From: Gnetum montanum
Lineage: Eukaryota > Streptophyta > Gnetopsida > Gnetales > Gnetaceae
Direction: 5' to 3'
Assembly: GCA_015680685.1 (NCBI GenBank)
Contig: MNCI01025178.1
Span: 65,073-129,072, forward strand
Length of the DNA: 64,000 nucleotides
Part shown: piece after piece, positions 45,191 to 58,027 of the stretch
Layout of the letters: the number at the start of each line of letters is the position of its first letter
Numbering within the stretch: the stretch's first letter is position 1
The notes under the pieces: generated by a model
The model's database searches: none
What the model saw: the letters and a program-made list of their open reading frames with translations, nothing else
What the model was told of the DNA's origin: nothing
Made by a program: the position numbers and the translations under genes

Positions 45191-46676
45191 ACTTGGAATG
45201 TCAAGAAGTGTTGTCATCACTTGTCCAATCTGTAGTAGTCAATCTAGCACATCTTCATGGTCCATAGGAGTCATTGAGATTCCAACTAGCATCTAGGCAT
45301 CTTTGGCTCCAGTGAGATCCACTGGTGGAACAATAGTACATTGAAGGATTCTTTAATATGATCCATGGTCAGTTCTGTGGACCTCTACATCTTGGTGTTA
45401 TATGACCATAACTGTGGCTTCTTTTCCAATTTCTAATAGCACTTAGAATGATGCACCATTTCCAAAGATTTATTGTGACCGTTGGACCTCTCCTCCTAAT
45501 TGTAGTGAGATTTATCCACTTATAGGATCTACAAAAACTATGGGCTTAATGGCATTGTTAGTTACTCTATAGAGGTTGGCCTAATCACATGTTCCCCAAC
45601 TAATGGTCTCTATAATTTATTGTAGATGACTCATGGATGGCTTGTAATCCTATGACGGTGATGGAACTTGTTATTGCTATTGCTCTTGTTGCTAGCCACT
45701 GGGTTCCACTTATTGTTGTTGTTTAGTAGTTTGTGTGGTTTCCCTAGCATTAGTTTGTTCCTCATCCTAGTCTTTCTTGAGTGGTGCTAGCTTGAGTAGT
45801 TCAGTGTACAAGGTGTTCTAGGCCTTCCTTAAAACATCATTGGTGTACCTTAGGATTCCAACATGTTTGCATAACTTCTTGATAAGGCTAGGAAATGGAA
45901 GTGTTGGCTTCCCAACCTTATTTTCTCTAAATTTCCTCTATATCTCCATGAAATAAAGTTGTGTGAGGTTTGCATTATCTTTTTTCATCAAAATTGCACT
46001 TCCTCTGGTTGCATAGGTGGATAACATGTTTAAGCCTTTTGTTGGGAAAAAGTGATATGTGCCAATGTTGAAATAAGTTCTTTCCTCCAAAGTTAATTCA
46101 TTTTATTCCTTGTCTTCCTTGCCACATGTCCTTTTCTGGTTTTGGCATCTAATCTAGTGGACAGATGTGCTACTTTTGCCCTTCATTAGGTATGTTTAGA
46201 GATTCAGCTATCACCTTGAATGAATATGAAATGAAGACTCCTTCAATGTTGACCATAGTGTCTTCTTCTTTATTATGCCAAAATCGATAAGTTTCCCTTG
46301 GATATCATTTTCTACTATTTGAAAGTGTGGGCCATAGCAGTGATGCTTAGAGTTTCATCCTTACCGCTTTTGGAACAAATTCTACAAATGGGCCAAAGTT
46401 CATTTCCACAATTACTATGGTCAAGATTGACTTTTCTTGGATATCTTGGAGATAGTCTAGTGATAACGTGAGATGTTGTCCTTGTACTTATGGTTCCTTT
46501 ACTTCTCCTTGGGCTGACTGTCTAGTTGCAGGAGTTTCCTAATGAATGCTGAAGGATTGGGCTTCCTAGTACACATGTTCTGGGTCTTGTTCTCTTATTT
46601 GGCCTCTACCTTATCCTCTTAGTCCTTTACTTGTGGGTTGTGAGGGTCCTTCGATTGCTTGTCTCTTTGGGAGCAT
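45191..46676 (-). pseudogene. ORF2 of element G (interrupted by F)
   Basis: The minus-strand ATG at 46676 follows ACTGCA. Homology to C is clear: 'QHLTLSLDYLQDIQEKSILTIVIVEMNFGPF', 'TYRFWHNKEEDTMVNIEGVFISYSF.VIAESLNIPNE', and later blocks matching C 5840-6310. These include the region around the GGATCATATTAAAGAATC sequence shared at 6136 and 45350. The frame is broken by the LTR of F at 45191, removing the coiled-coil part. Stops are common. It is the third ORF2 copy in the window. Confidence 0.7.
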
Positions 46677-49290
46677 TTGCAGTCATTAAGGATTTGAAAA
46701 TTCTTATAATGTTTACTTTAATTTAGATAGCCTTTTTCTTTTCTCATATCCTTTATTAGATCAATTCTTAACTCATTACGATTACATAGTTAGAAAAATT
46801 GTAAAAAAGAAACCCCATAGGCATTAATTTCCTTGTAACCCTTCACAGTTGTCCATTTTATTCTTGTGAATGGATCATTAAGGGAATTATTTAAGTATTT
46901 TTGACATTAATGTGAGTGATTTTTATTAAAAATTTTCAATTTTCCTTCATACTTACCCTTAAAATACCCTCCGGTGTTAGGAAATTCTGAAAAATTAGCT
47001 CAAATCTTCCTTGCTAGCACCCTCCCACAACTAAGATTAGCACTCCAGGATCAAATAGATTTGAAAATCACAAAAATCAAAGTGATAATGTGCATGTTAT
47101 GGCTTGGGGAAGCTAGGAGGTTAGAGCTCAAATTGTTAAAGAAAAATGGAAAAATCTCCCTAGGCTTCAAATATGAAAATGAAAAAATTTGGCTAAATCC
47201 CTACCTATTTATAGTTTTTGTGGGATCTGATATTGAAGATCCAACATCGAAGATCTGATATCTAAGCCATGGCCAAAAATTTACATTTTTCAATTATTTT
47301 TTAGGATGAAAAATGAATCTTTGTGAATGTTTGGAAGGTTTAACGTATATTCAGAGGGTCTTTAGCTATGGGTGATGCATATTTTTAAAAACTTTGGCAT
47401 GGATAGTGCATGAAGAAGGAATCTTGAGCTACACAAGTTCATAAAGTGTTGATAAGATGGATGAGATGGGTAATGAGTTAATGTTATTAGAACATATAGT
47501 TTGAATGATAAGGAAAGTTTTTATTGATAGTTATTGGTGTTGGAAGGCTCAAGATGATGTGGAATCGCTTCACAGGTATAAGATACAATAGTTATACAAG
47601 TGAGTCCTTCTCAAAGTAGGATCTAGCCCTTAATGCCCTTGTATAACCATGCCTAAAGTGTCCTTGGGAAATTAAGGAGTTGAATGTAATGCATACATGT
47701 TTAGCAAAACACACATGTTAGTACCACCAAATTGAGAAAAATGACTCTATGTTACACAAACCCACAAGTTATGATTATTCATAAAGTGAGATGAGATGGA
47801 CTTAGAAGCAAAAATCGAGACATGAGGTATCTTACCATAGACATAATGAATTCTTGTGTTTTATTAATAATTAAAGTAACCATTAGCCTTTGTGTCCAAG
47901 ATTCAAACCAAGTCCATACCACATTTCAGTGACATCGCATTGTCTCATCTCTTGGAATTACAATTGTAAGACCACCACTATTGCTTGGAGTATTGTCACT
48001 TGGCATATTGTCCAAGGGATTTTATTCATGGTAGAATTTATTTGTTTTTTCAATTTCTGAGAAGCCATCTATCTTCAGACATGGGTAACATGTCTTTCCA
48101 ATGGAACACCCAAAAATTATTCTGTGCATGAGTTTTATTTTTATCTGTGTCAACCTTACCAAAGGACTACCTTTAGGCATGGGTAACAATTCTTTCTAGT
48201 GACATGGTAAGGAAGTAGTTATTTTACTCTTACTCCCATTTTTTGTTAGATCTACAAAGATATAATACAACCTAGATAACATGATAAAACTCATAATAGT
48301 AATCCAAGAGAATCCACAATTTTCTTGATGTCATACACTTTACATTTCCCCTTGGTTCATCACTTCTTAGTCTAAGCATAATGATCACAAGTTTATTTTT
48401 AGTTGTATGATGGAAAGAAAATCATTATAGCCATGGTAAGAACCTCTTATTGATGGAATGGATGGATGGATGGTGTGGCCTCACTATTCAAATAATTAGT
48501 CCCTTATGAGTTGATAACATAGAGAAATATTCACTTTATTGGAATACATCTTGCCTTGTTCATAATGTGTTTTATTAGCAATCAAAAATATTTACAAAGA
48601 AAATGAAAACAAAGTATGAAAAAGATGGTAAGGATTGGGAAAAGATGTAAGGAATGAAAAATGTCAAAGAATGAACGATCATCAAAGAATTAAAAAATAT
48701 TAGAGAATATCAAAAATTTAAGAAATGGAAAAGTATAAAAGAATGTAAAAATATTGAAGAATGTAAAAAGTATAAAAGGATGGGAAAAAATGTATCAAAG
48801 AATGTAAAAAGGTATATCAAGAAATTAGAAATCAAAAAGAATTGTAAAATAGAAACTTGAAAGCACTTATTAATTTTAGAATCAAGATAAGATGTCTCCC
48901 CCATGATTGAACTCATGGGTGAGTGTTCGAAAAATGCTCCCTAGATCTGCTAGATCATACACTCTAGGTGGTCGACTTACCATTCATATTGATTTAACTT
49001 TTCAATTATCGGCCCATGTAACCTTGATGGTAATGGAATTGTAATCATCTAAGTTTTTGTTTTCTTTTCCTAGTGGTGTATGATTGTAGTTTAATAGTTT
49101 CATTTTTGGGCTCTCAATTGGAGTCATTTTCTTAGAATGGGAATTAATAAGTGGATTAGATTATTTCATACATATTTTGGATACTTGAATGTTCTTAATT
49201 GTTGGCCACTAGGTGTCTTTTGGTTTAGTGATCCTTAATCTTTCTTTTTCACACATTTTTTTTCACACTTGTTGTGAACTAATATAATGA
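46677..49290 (-). other. Non-coding spacer of element G in place of RT/RNase H/INT
   Basis: This 2.6 kb stretch between protease remnant and ORF2 has no RT, RNase H or integrase motif in any frame. Parts align with the spacer of D (1438-3055), for example 47930-48090 and the block CTCACTATTCAAATAATTAG (48480). From 48590 to 48860 it is a degenerate A/G-rich array with AAGAATGTAAAAA units of about 14-20 bp. The region 46960-47280 contains a 94-codon plus-strand frame without recognisable similarity. Confidence 0.55.
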
Positions 49291-49500
49291 TTTTGTTAAC
49301 ATTCTAAAGTGTTAGTCCACAATTGCACCCTATGCTTTCATTAGTAATTCATGGAATCCACTGCATGTGTATGGCTTCATGCTTGTCTTACATAGAAATT
49401 TCAATAGATAAATCTCTCATACTTAACTTAGCATGAATTATGCTAAGCCATACTCTCCCCATAATAATTGGAAATTCCTTATCTTTATTTTTCATGGATC
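49291..49500 (-). pseudogene. Protease C-terminal remnant of element G
   Basis: The minus strand reads 'DKEFPIIMGRVWLSIIHAKLS' then 'MRDLSIEISM', matching the retropepsin end of J ('FTIITGRAWLSIIDARMYI', about 10800-10740). It follows gag directly. This shows G descends from an element with a normal Athila-type pol whose RT-INT part was lost. Confidence 0.65.
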
Positions 49501-51623
49501 TAGTTGCCTATATGGATATTATTGGAGAGGTGGAGGCATGACCCACGATTGGGGTTGTTGTCGCTATTGATGGTACTATTCTTGTGGCTATGGAAAATCT
49601 CCACTGGGATTGTATGTTGGTTGGAAGTTCTTCCTGTAGTTACCTTAAGGGTAAGGTAACATTCTACGCATTTTTTTCTTAAAAAATTTGGAATTGAGTG
49701 CATATGCCCTTGTTTCTTAGTAAATGTGTCATTACAAGACAACATCCCTTGGGATGTTTGTACTGACATATGTCACATCCTTTCTCATTGGTGGAGCTAA
49801 TGTTTGAACACTCAACCACTATAGCCACTTTGCTTTTTTATCCAAAATATTTCTTCTTTTTCTTGTCTTTGCCTTTTTCAAAGCCTTACTTTACTCTCTC
49901 TTTCATAATCTTTAAAGCTATTGTATATCTCTCATCAACTAAGTCTCACATCTTTGCTACCTATGCTACTACATTAACAACAAATTTTTGTATTAGTGGC
50001 ATTTTCTTTTAGATTTCCTAATCCAAGGTTTTCTCTTCTTGGGGTATCACAAACCCTTGCTTCTCTCTTTCTGATTGATGGATCTCGGTTATACTCCTTA
50101 GTTAATTCTTTCTTCCTTAATTTATCTTATTCCTTCACCGCTTGATCAATTAATCTTTCAATATGATGTGTGGTAATTTCAGATAATTTTCCTTGGGCAT
50201 AAATCTCAAGTGTCTCCCTAGTTTTGTTTCACAACCCATCTACAATGTGCTTGAGTTTCTCTCATCATGAGAATCCATGGCTTGGGAATCTTTGTAGTAG
50301 TGAATAGTACTTACTTATTGCTACATCAAGGGTCTCATGAGTCCCTTGCTTCCATCCTTATATTTTCTTTCTTAAGATAGACACTCATGAGTAGGTTTCG
50401 TACTTGTCATTAGAGATCTCTAGCATGGTACTCCATCTTCTAATTGATTCAGGTTCGAGTGGTTTGTACCAACTCTTTGCCTCTTTTACAAGTGTTCTTG
50501 GGAACAACTTTAACTTTTGTCACTTACTTTCAATATTCTGTATGGCACAGGCATCATGGAAAGTTTGGAGATGGTGTTGTGGATCAGCATTATAATCATC
50601 TTCAAATCTTAGCATGTTATTCATATTGAAATGTTTGATATGGCTATCCCTCATGTGCTTGGTTAGAATATGTATAACTTCCTATATGTTAATCATGCTT
50701 TGAGTAGCCATCAAGGGTTCATCATTTTGATTGGGTTTGTGTGCTTGATTGTAGTGATGTCCCCTTCTGTGATCATCCCTTTCATGATATCTTTGATCCC
50801 TATGTCTGTGCTATTCATACTCTTCATCTTCTGAATTGGAATGTCTTGAGTAATAGTCATGATGATCATGATAATCATGAGTTCTCCTCTCTTTCCTATC
50901 ATGATCTTTTTACCTTTACCTCCTTTTATCAGAGTCGACTAATGATCATGAGGACGTAGATGAGGTAGTAGGAGAATGGTGTTGACTTGTCCTTCTATGA
51001 TGACTTTAATGTTCTTCTCTATGAGATCTAGCTTGAACTTTCAACCTTGAATCTCGCTTGTGCCTTAAGTCTTTTGCCTTCCACCTAAGTGTCTTTGCTA
51101 ATTCAGAGTGTGATTCATTCCTGACAGGTTCCTCAAATCGAATGATAGGTGTTTATGACTGAAACTCATGATTTTGGTGGAGTTGTTTAGCAATGAATGC
51201 ATCTTCATCAAGCTCCTCCAAGACAACAAAAGAGTTGACTATCTTTCCTTTGTCTTGTTCTTATTCTATTTCCATGGCATTTTCTTTTCTTAACTACTCT
51301 TTAGTGGGTTCATATGGTTGGGTCATATGTTTGCTTTCATGATATCCTCCAAGTGCTTCACTTAGTTTCATCCCCTTGTGAATGGTTTGGAGCATAATGG
51401 GTGCTGAATTCTTTGGTGGTAAAATAATATTTCCTTGATGATCTCTCCACTTGAGTTGCCTATCCTGATGAAAGATGAATGTAAAATTGGGATAGTAAAG
51501 ATTGTGATAAGAATATGAGATCCTTGTTTGCATTAGCATACTCCAGTCTTCTTTGTTGTCGATTCTATCATTGCTTCTATGTGGTTCCTTGGTAGGTGAT
51601 GTTGTATTCTTATTTGAAGCCAT
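49501..51623 (-). pseudogene. gag of Athila-like element G
   Basis: Minus-strand gag starting MASNKNTTSPTKE at 51623 with a 109-codon open start ('TRISYSYHNLYYPNFTF', 'HQGNIILPPKNSAPIML'). There follow an Arg/Ser/Asp-rich middle (51100-50700), the capsid core near 50600-50100 and the knuckle 'CDICQYKHPKGCC' (about 49755-49720). A Tyr/Pro/Ser tail runs into the protease remnant. H (59036) and I (62565) have matching starts. Stops and frameshifts break the core. Confidence 0.8.
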
Positions 51624-51734
51624 GTTATGGTTTAAGACATTTTTTAAGTGTTCTTAGTTAGAGTTATCAATTTTAACTTTGTGTTTCAAGTACAACAAAC
51701 TTTATGTTATCAATTACTCAGCATACATTGACTT

Positions 51735-51754
51735 GTCCTTGGCAATGGTGCCAA
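51735..51754 (-). promoter_or_regulatory. Primer-binding site of element G (tRNA-Asp)
   Basis: The minus strand reads TTGGCACCATTGCCAAGGAC directly after LTR end CTCATCA, the same as in F. It complements the 3' end of tRNA-Asp apart from a few transitions, including two at CpG. Confidence 0.75.
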
Positions 51755-52646
51755 TGATGAGCGATGGAGTAATCCAACACCCAACCATATAAGTCATAGG
51801 TGTTCACGTGCAACCAAATTGTAATCCATGGACAAGGCAATGTGAATATGCTAGTAATTAGTTTAAGTCCACAACCATTATCTTCTCATGTGAGCTAGTG
51901 AAATCTATGGGTATGGCTTAACTCATAGTAAGGTGTATGATAACTGATGTTATTTGGCCCATTTGGCTCCTAACATACATGATGAATATAAAGGTGAATT
52001 CTAAACTAAGTAAAATGAATAATGATTCTAGTCTAGCCTAGTGTGATGAGTATCCATTTCTAATATTTTGTACACACGTTAGGCTTCGTGTACATACCAT
52101 TGGAATATCAAGTGTACCACTACTAAACATACCAAGCAATAGCACTACTAGGTTAGCAAGCAATTACACTTACGTACTTGAGATTAATTGTACTCATTCC
52201 ACTTAATATGAACATGTAAAAATAAAGTGCTTTAGAAAAGTAAATCATTAAGCTACAAAACAATAAGAAAACTATTCTAAGTGTAATAGTAAATATAGGA
52301 GAATGCTGCAATAGTGGGAAATAGCCCAATATTTATATCCAATCACACTTGTGCCCAAGTACAAAATGCTCAAATAAAGATGTCATTCACTAGTTTGGAC
52401 TACACTACAAGCATTCACACTTCTAGTTGCTATGTCTAAATTCATAGAAACAAATTGAAAGAATTTTGGTAAGGATGGATGAAATTGTATGTTTTGTGTG
52501 CTTAAGTGTTGTATTGCTAGGCAGCCATGTGTCTCATGATATCAGATATCTAATGTCATAGCTAGTATTATGAAATTAGATATGTGATATCGTAGCTCCA
52601 ATATTAGATACCCAATATCATAGTTGATAAAAAATTCATCTTATCA
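51755..52646 (-). mobile_element. 5' LTR of element G (892 bp)
   Basis: On the minus strand it starts TGATAAGATGAATTTTT at 52646 and ends TCGCTCATCA at 51755. The TATA box GGATATAAATATTGGG is at 52327-52342. U3 carries 'GATATTGGGTATC', 'CGATATCACATATC' type repeats like D, C and F. A PBS and gag follow, so it is the 5' LTR. Confidence 0.8.
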
Positions 52647-53372
52647 CTTAATAAAACATAAATTAAATAAATATTTTGTGTTTTATTTTTTAAGGTAGAA
52701 ATAGTAAAATCCATATCAACCAAATAATTCTAGGCTATATAAGCAAGGTAGCACTATGATAGAGTATAGTCACACTTGTAAAAGTGACAACTCAAAACAC
52801 ATAAGATAATAAAGAAAAGAAATCAACTTACCTAAGGGAGGAAGAGCTCTTCACACAAAAATGGATACAACAAGCCAACTAGAAATAAAATTTATGATTA
52901 AGTTATGTTGTGTTATGTGTGAGAGATCATCCCAAGTATTTATAGTTTTTAGAACACAACGACAAAGGTTCGCCAGTGCCTAGGCGTTAATAGAGGTCTT
53001 TTAGTGTAGCCTAGGCAACTTGAAAGCACACTAGGAGCAAAGAGGTCAAACTACAAACTAGGCCTACCATAGGGGATGTGTCAATGCGTCGCACACCTGC
53101 TTTTAGTACACTTTTCTCATTGATCCTAGATGAAAGCTAAAACACTAGGGAACATGTCAAAAGAATCTTAGGATGCCTAGAACAAGCTAGAAACATCCTA
53201 TGAAGCTTGCAATATGTACAAAACTTGAAAGTGTGATATGGAAGGCTAGGATGTGAACCTAGAAGATAAAAACCTTAACCATGTGCACGAAAACTACAAA
53301 CATAGGATGTGAAATACTTCTTGAGTCCATGGATTACAATTGACTTACAAAATGCCATTAGATGACTCATCA
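52647..53372 (-). mobile_element. Possible LTR of another element (minus)
   Basis: The minus strand begins TGATGAGTCATCTAATGGC at 53372, resembling the LTR starts above. It has a good TATA (ACTATAAATACTTGG, 52935-52950) with CTTGTTGTATCCATTTTTG downstream. Length would be about 725 bp and it would abut LTR G. No second copy or TSD is visible, so this remains tentative. Confidence 0.35.
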
Positions 53373-53442
53373 AATACTTGTATGGGTAATAAAGTTGGTA
53401 TAACTTTATGCTCAAAGATAGGAGGTTCAAAGTCTACTTAGG

Positions 53443-53735
53443 GCCTTTTATAAATACTATATTTGCTAGGGAAATGTAATTCCTAGTACCATCTAGAAAA
53501 ATAAATACTAGGCACTTGATTTGATTTAGAAACCCAAATACAAAAACCTACCTATTTCTATGGACAACTTGACATATAAGTTTGTACTTCTAACCTTTTA
53601 TAAATACTACACTTGGGGAAATATAATTCCTAGTACCATTCATGAGAAATAAATACTAGCCATTTTGATTTGGTTTTAAAACCCATTTACAATAACCTAC
53701 CCTTTCTTATGGATAACTTCAACCCATAATTTAAG
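53443..53735. repeat. Direct duplication of about 150 bp
   Basis: CCTTTTATAAATACTA begins at 53443 and again at 53593. Both are followed by AATTCCTAGTACCAT, AAATAAATACTAG, TTGATTTGG/TT and ACAA.AACCTACC. The copies are diverged, so the duplication is old. No coding content. Confidence 0.75.
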
Positions 53736-53740
53736 AAATA

Positions 53741-53875
53741 GAGCTATAGCTTAGTTAGTTAGCTCACATGCTTTTCACTCAAAAGAATTGGTTCAAATCC
53801 TAGTGCTAACATCTTGCATCCTTAACATAAAAGCATATTTGAAGCATGAAAGGAAAAAAAAATAAAAAACACTTA
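53741..53875 (+). repeat. tRNA-like pol III promoter remnant / possible SINE
   Basis: An A-box-like TAGCTTAGTTAGTTAGCTC (53747-53765) and a B-box GGTTCAAATCC (53790-53800) are about 25 bp apart, as in a tRNA head. An A-rich tail (AAAGGAAAAAAAAATAAAAAA) follows at about 53850. The acceptor stem does not pair and the T stem is imperfect, so this is not a functional tRNA gene. Either a tRNA-derived SINE fragment or a decayed tRNA pseudogene fits. Confidence 0.4.
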
Positions 53876-56200
53876 TAATTTTGTTTGCAACTAGGTGCTT
53901 GCAAAAACTATTGCCCATGAGCTTGGGAATAATAATAGCAAACTGTATATTATTTTTGGGATATCATCATATTGAGTATTCTCTTAGGGCAAGGAATGTA
54001 TATGCTTTGTTGATAACTTGTATCGTGATAGCCTAGAAATTTGAACCAAGCTTTCAACCTTAATGCATAAAATTATGGATTATGTACTAGGTAATAGGGT
54101 AAAAAAAAGTAGGTTTAATTATTTATTTCTTCTTCATGGCTTGTGTATAGTGGTGAAGGTGTAGCCAAAAAATACATAAAAAGGAAATTAAAAATCTTTA
54201 AAGTTTAGCCTTAAGTAAACTTGACCTTACAATTGACATCAAATATCATAATATGGATGTTCAATGGCAAATGTGATAAGTTATAAAATAATTCAAATAA
54301 GCACTTGCATTGAGATTTGCTAAGGATTGTCCAAAGCTAAGGAAACATTAAAAATGGGCTTGTAATGAATAGGAGGTCAAGTGACTTGAAAAAGACATAT
54401 GTTAAAATTACTTAGAGATACTAATTTTTGGGTTGTTAGAAGTAAAACATATCTCCTAAATATAATAAACTAATTCAAAATATATATAAAGGAATTACTA
54501 TTATAACTCGAACATATAGAATAACTTTTGATTTTCCAATTATAATATTTTGCTTATTTGTTGTTGGTTTTAGCATGCACTTGGAATCATCTTTCTCACC
54601 ATTTAATTGGTGTTGTTATTGTGGTTTCAAGCTTAGGAAAAGACACAAGAATAAATTTTCAAAGTTTAAACTTATTGAAAGTCATATTTACTATAAAAAC
54701 ACATGTAAGTTGGGAAACAAAACCATGTAATTTTGACTCTTTAATTAAAGAAAAAAGGTCATAAGTTCAATAGGAATTTTATTTAAATTTCTATTAAAAA
54801 TATTGATGGATGGGTGTAACTTTGTTTTGGCCCTAATCTTATATGTCCATTAATTTTCAAAGTCTCTTTAGTTATTGGGGAAGCCCTATCCTTCATATTA
54901 GGGATCAACTATTGGATAACAAATTTTAACCATCAAATCAAATTAAATCAAGTCCAAATTTTACAGGGAGGTATATTGTTCAAAGAACTTTGTATTAGGT
55001 GTTTACTTACTCCATAACTCTATTGAATCATTGAGATATTCATCTCGTAAATTAGTCATTTATATTATGTAAATTGAATTATTTTATCCAAGACCAACTT
55101 TGTAGGATAGATTTGAATCACCAACTAAATGCTAATTGATTTGAAATTTTATAAGCTTATAGATCATAGAATGAGCTTTTTAACAAGCTTAAGATCAGCT
55201 AAAACTCATTCAGATCATGAAGATATTGTAGCTTCAAAATAAAAAAAATGTTTTATTTTTTCATAATTAGGTTGCCCACATCATCGGAGGGCTACCAATA
55301 ACTTATAAAATAAAAAAAAATCTTTTCAAACTTTCTAATAAAAAACCAACATTTGCTATTATTATAGATAGATTAAGGAAATAATAATCAATATCCTAGC
55401 CTTCTCTCAATAAATTCGAGTTGGTTAAGATAGACTAAAGATATATGATATAAAATCCCTTAGTGAATGTAATTATGAGATGATATTGTTTTAGTGGATG
55501 CATTTTCAACAAACATTATTTCTAGAAAATAAAAGTGGAGAGAGGTTAAAGATTCTAAAAAATAGAAGAAATAAGATAGAATACATGGAATATAATTTTA
55601 GTAATAGTATGAGAAGTGATGAGATAAAAGTGACGATGTAAGAATTAAAATTCCAATTAGATGGTTAAAATGAAGATAAGTTAGTAGTGTACTTTTTCAA
55701 GGGAACAACAATAATGAAAAATATATTAAAGGAACAAAGGATGCTAAAACAGTGAAACTATGATACACAAATACTTTATGTGTTAACCAACAAAAAATTA
55801 GAAAAGCAAGAGGAGAAAGGAGCAACAAATCTTTAATAATATGCAAGTTGACATTAATTGTTTTCATTCACATGGACAAAAGGAGAAGACTAAGTGTGGT
55901 CTTGGTAGCGTTCCATGCAAGTTTGAGCATCAAACTCCCCAAATACATCATCATGAGACACAATATCAACTTTTGGAGGACTCCAGGAATCACTTGAGTT
56001 CATAATCTAGCTTATGGACTTTATTCTTGGTGACCTTAGAAAAACTTTAAAATTGAATTTTTTTTAATTGTTAGAGGTAATCCAGAGTCTAAATCAATCT
56101 CCTTTTGAAACCATTGGACAAAACACCCTAAAAATAATTTCATAAGACATTTTTTACCTTTAAAGATCTCCAAAGACCATTTGGGGTCATATCCTAGCAT
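53876..56200. other. AT-rich interval without recognisable genes
   Basis: No frame above about 70 codons looks protein-like and I found no LTR ends. Near 55830-55990 the plus strand reads 'MQVDINCFHSHGQKEKTKCG', faintly like a gag nucleocapsid, which is too weak to call. Long A/T runs and GATATA-rich stretches suggest very old repeat DNA. Confidence 0.5.
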
Positions 56201-56229
56201 CTCAGCTTCAATTTTGATGACTTTGGAAA

Positions 56230-57320
56230 AGTTAAAAAAAAAACATTGTGGATGACACTGACACTAATGCTAGTGCTAGTTCCAAAAACACAAATATAAG
56301 CACCTCTAAACCTTATTAGGACTTTTTTTGACATGAGCAAAGGATTCCTATGACCTAGATGACTAATTAATAGCAATTTTGATACTCAAGCCTTCTAAAA
56401 TTGGCACTTTTTGGTAGGTTCTTTTAGGACATAGAGAATCAAAATTTTTTCTAAGTCTAGAGCATTGAAAAATTCATGGTTTGTCTTGACATCTTTGAGG
56501 GCACCTCCAATACGTAAGAGTCACTTTACACATCTAATTCATAAAATTTCACAAGTCCGCAAGCTTCTTGGCATTGAAAAATGATTATTTCAACTCATTT
56601 TGAGGTTAGTTTCAACATCTTTGAAGTTAGAAGTTTTGGCTAGGAAAATCACTAAAAATTTTTCTTTCTTCCTAGTCAATGCTAACATTGATGCCCATGT
56701 TAGAATTACCAAACTTTATGCCATTCTCCAAACTAACATTATGTAGCATCTACAAGCCTCTCAAGGTCCTCAACTTCATCTCAATAAACTTCAACATCCA
56801 TTTGAAGGTTAAATGCGGCCTTAAGAACTAAAAAACCCTAACTTGAAATTTTTTTGAAATTTCATTAAGTACTGGTGATGGTGTCATCACTTTTGGACCT
56901 CATCAAGTAACATCATTTTCCTTTTCCATTGACATACAAATTCATCTCCAGGCTTTGTAGGCATCTTGGTAGTATTCATCATCAGTTTGAAGGTGAAATG
57001 AGGCTTGAAGAGTTCAAATTTCTAACTTAGAAAAAGTTTCAAAATTTTCAATCAGTGTTAGTGATGTTGACACTAACATTCGCGTCACCACTTTCAACAC
57101 CTATAAAATAACATTATTGATCATGAAGCTCTTCTTTATGCACCTTCTCCTAGCCTCATAGCTTCCTCAACATCATTAGCATCAATTAGAAGGTCAAAAC
57201 AGGGTCTCAAAAGCTTAGAACTAGCACTTGGGAAAAACTACAAAATTTTTTCTAAGTGTAGGCAACACTGATGCTAACATTAGTATCAATGTCAATGTCA
57301 TGTGTCCATGTGGTCAAGCT
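56230..57320. repeat. Diverged tandem array with about 195 bp period
   Basis: The block AAAATTTTTCT/AAAATTTTC recurs near 56655, 56850, 57041 and 57242 (spacings about 195, 191 and 201). Each is followed by a dyad rich in ACTAATGCTAGTG / GTGTTAGTGATG...CACTAACATT. A further degenerate unit lies near 56250-56450. The layout, AT spacer plus dyad, resembles the U3 array of solo LTR L, so this may be the U3 of a related long LTR whose ends I cannot find. Confidence 0.55.
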
Positions 57321-58027
57321 TGCAAACTCAAAAGATCAAACTTGCTATTTTCAAACTTAGGATTATCTTTGGATGAACTATACTTAACTCCAAGCTTAAT
57401 TTTAGTAACACTAAGTTGAAATTGATAACTTTGGGCTTATAAATTATAAATAGAAGCTTAAAACATAAATTTGGAGGGTGATTTTTGAGATTTAAGACAA
57501 CTTATTAGATTTTAGGAGATCAAAAGCATGAGTGGCTACCACCGTTGTAGCACCTACATGCTTTGTGATCACCTTTTGCACCTTCAATGTCACTTCTAGA
57601 GATAGAATTTTCAGAATTTTGCAATACTTTCTAGAGTTATAATTTTCTCAAGTCCAATGTCAATGATGAAACCCTTAGCCAAAACAACCCTATTTTGGGT
57701 CGAAATTAATTTTGGATCATGCCTAGAACTTTCAAATCCATATCCTAACCCTCTAGAGGTTTAATTTCACTCTTAAAATTTATATTTTTTAAAGATTCCA
57801 TCCCTTATTATTAGTTTCAATTCACTTAGGTCTTTCATCTATTGCTTGTAGTTTTAACCCTTCATTAGAGGTGAACACTTTGTTACTCATTAATAAAGCA
57901 TTTATTATGTGTTAGAGGATCCAAGATCCTTTCTCCCATATCATAGTCTCAAATTTTAATATTTTATGCACTTTTACTTAGTTTTATTTCATTGCTCATA
58001 GTTTATTTTTCAGCAATTTATACTTAG
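57321..58027. other. Unassigned AT-rich stretch before LTR H
   Basis: No coding frame, LTR end or clear repeat was seen between the tandem array and the LTR of H. Confidence 0.45.

Noticed and set aside
46974-47258. 94-codon plus-strand ORF as a host gene
   Set aside because: It lies in the G spacer and has low-complexity Lys/Leu composition. No homologue is seen in the spacer of D.
53741-53810. Functional tRNA gene
   Set aside because: The acceptor stem does not pair and the T stem has mismatches. Only the pol III boxes are convincing.
55830-56000. gag nucleocapsid of another element
   Set aside because: Only about 20 residues look suggestive, with no surrounding gag or LTR context.
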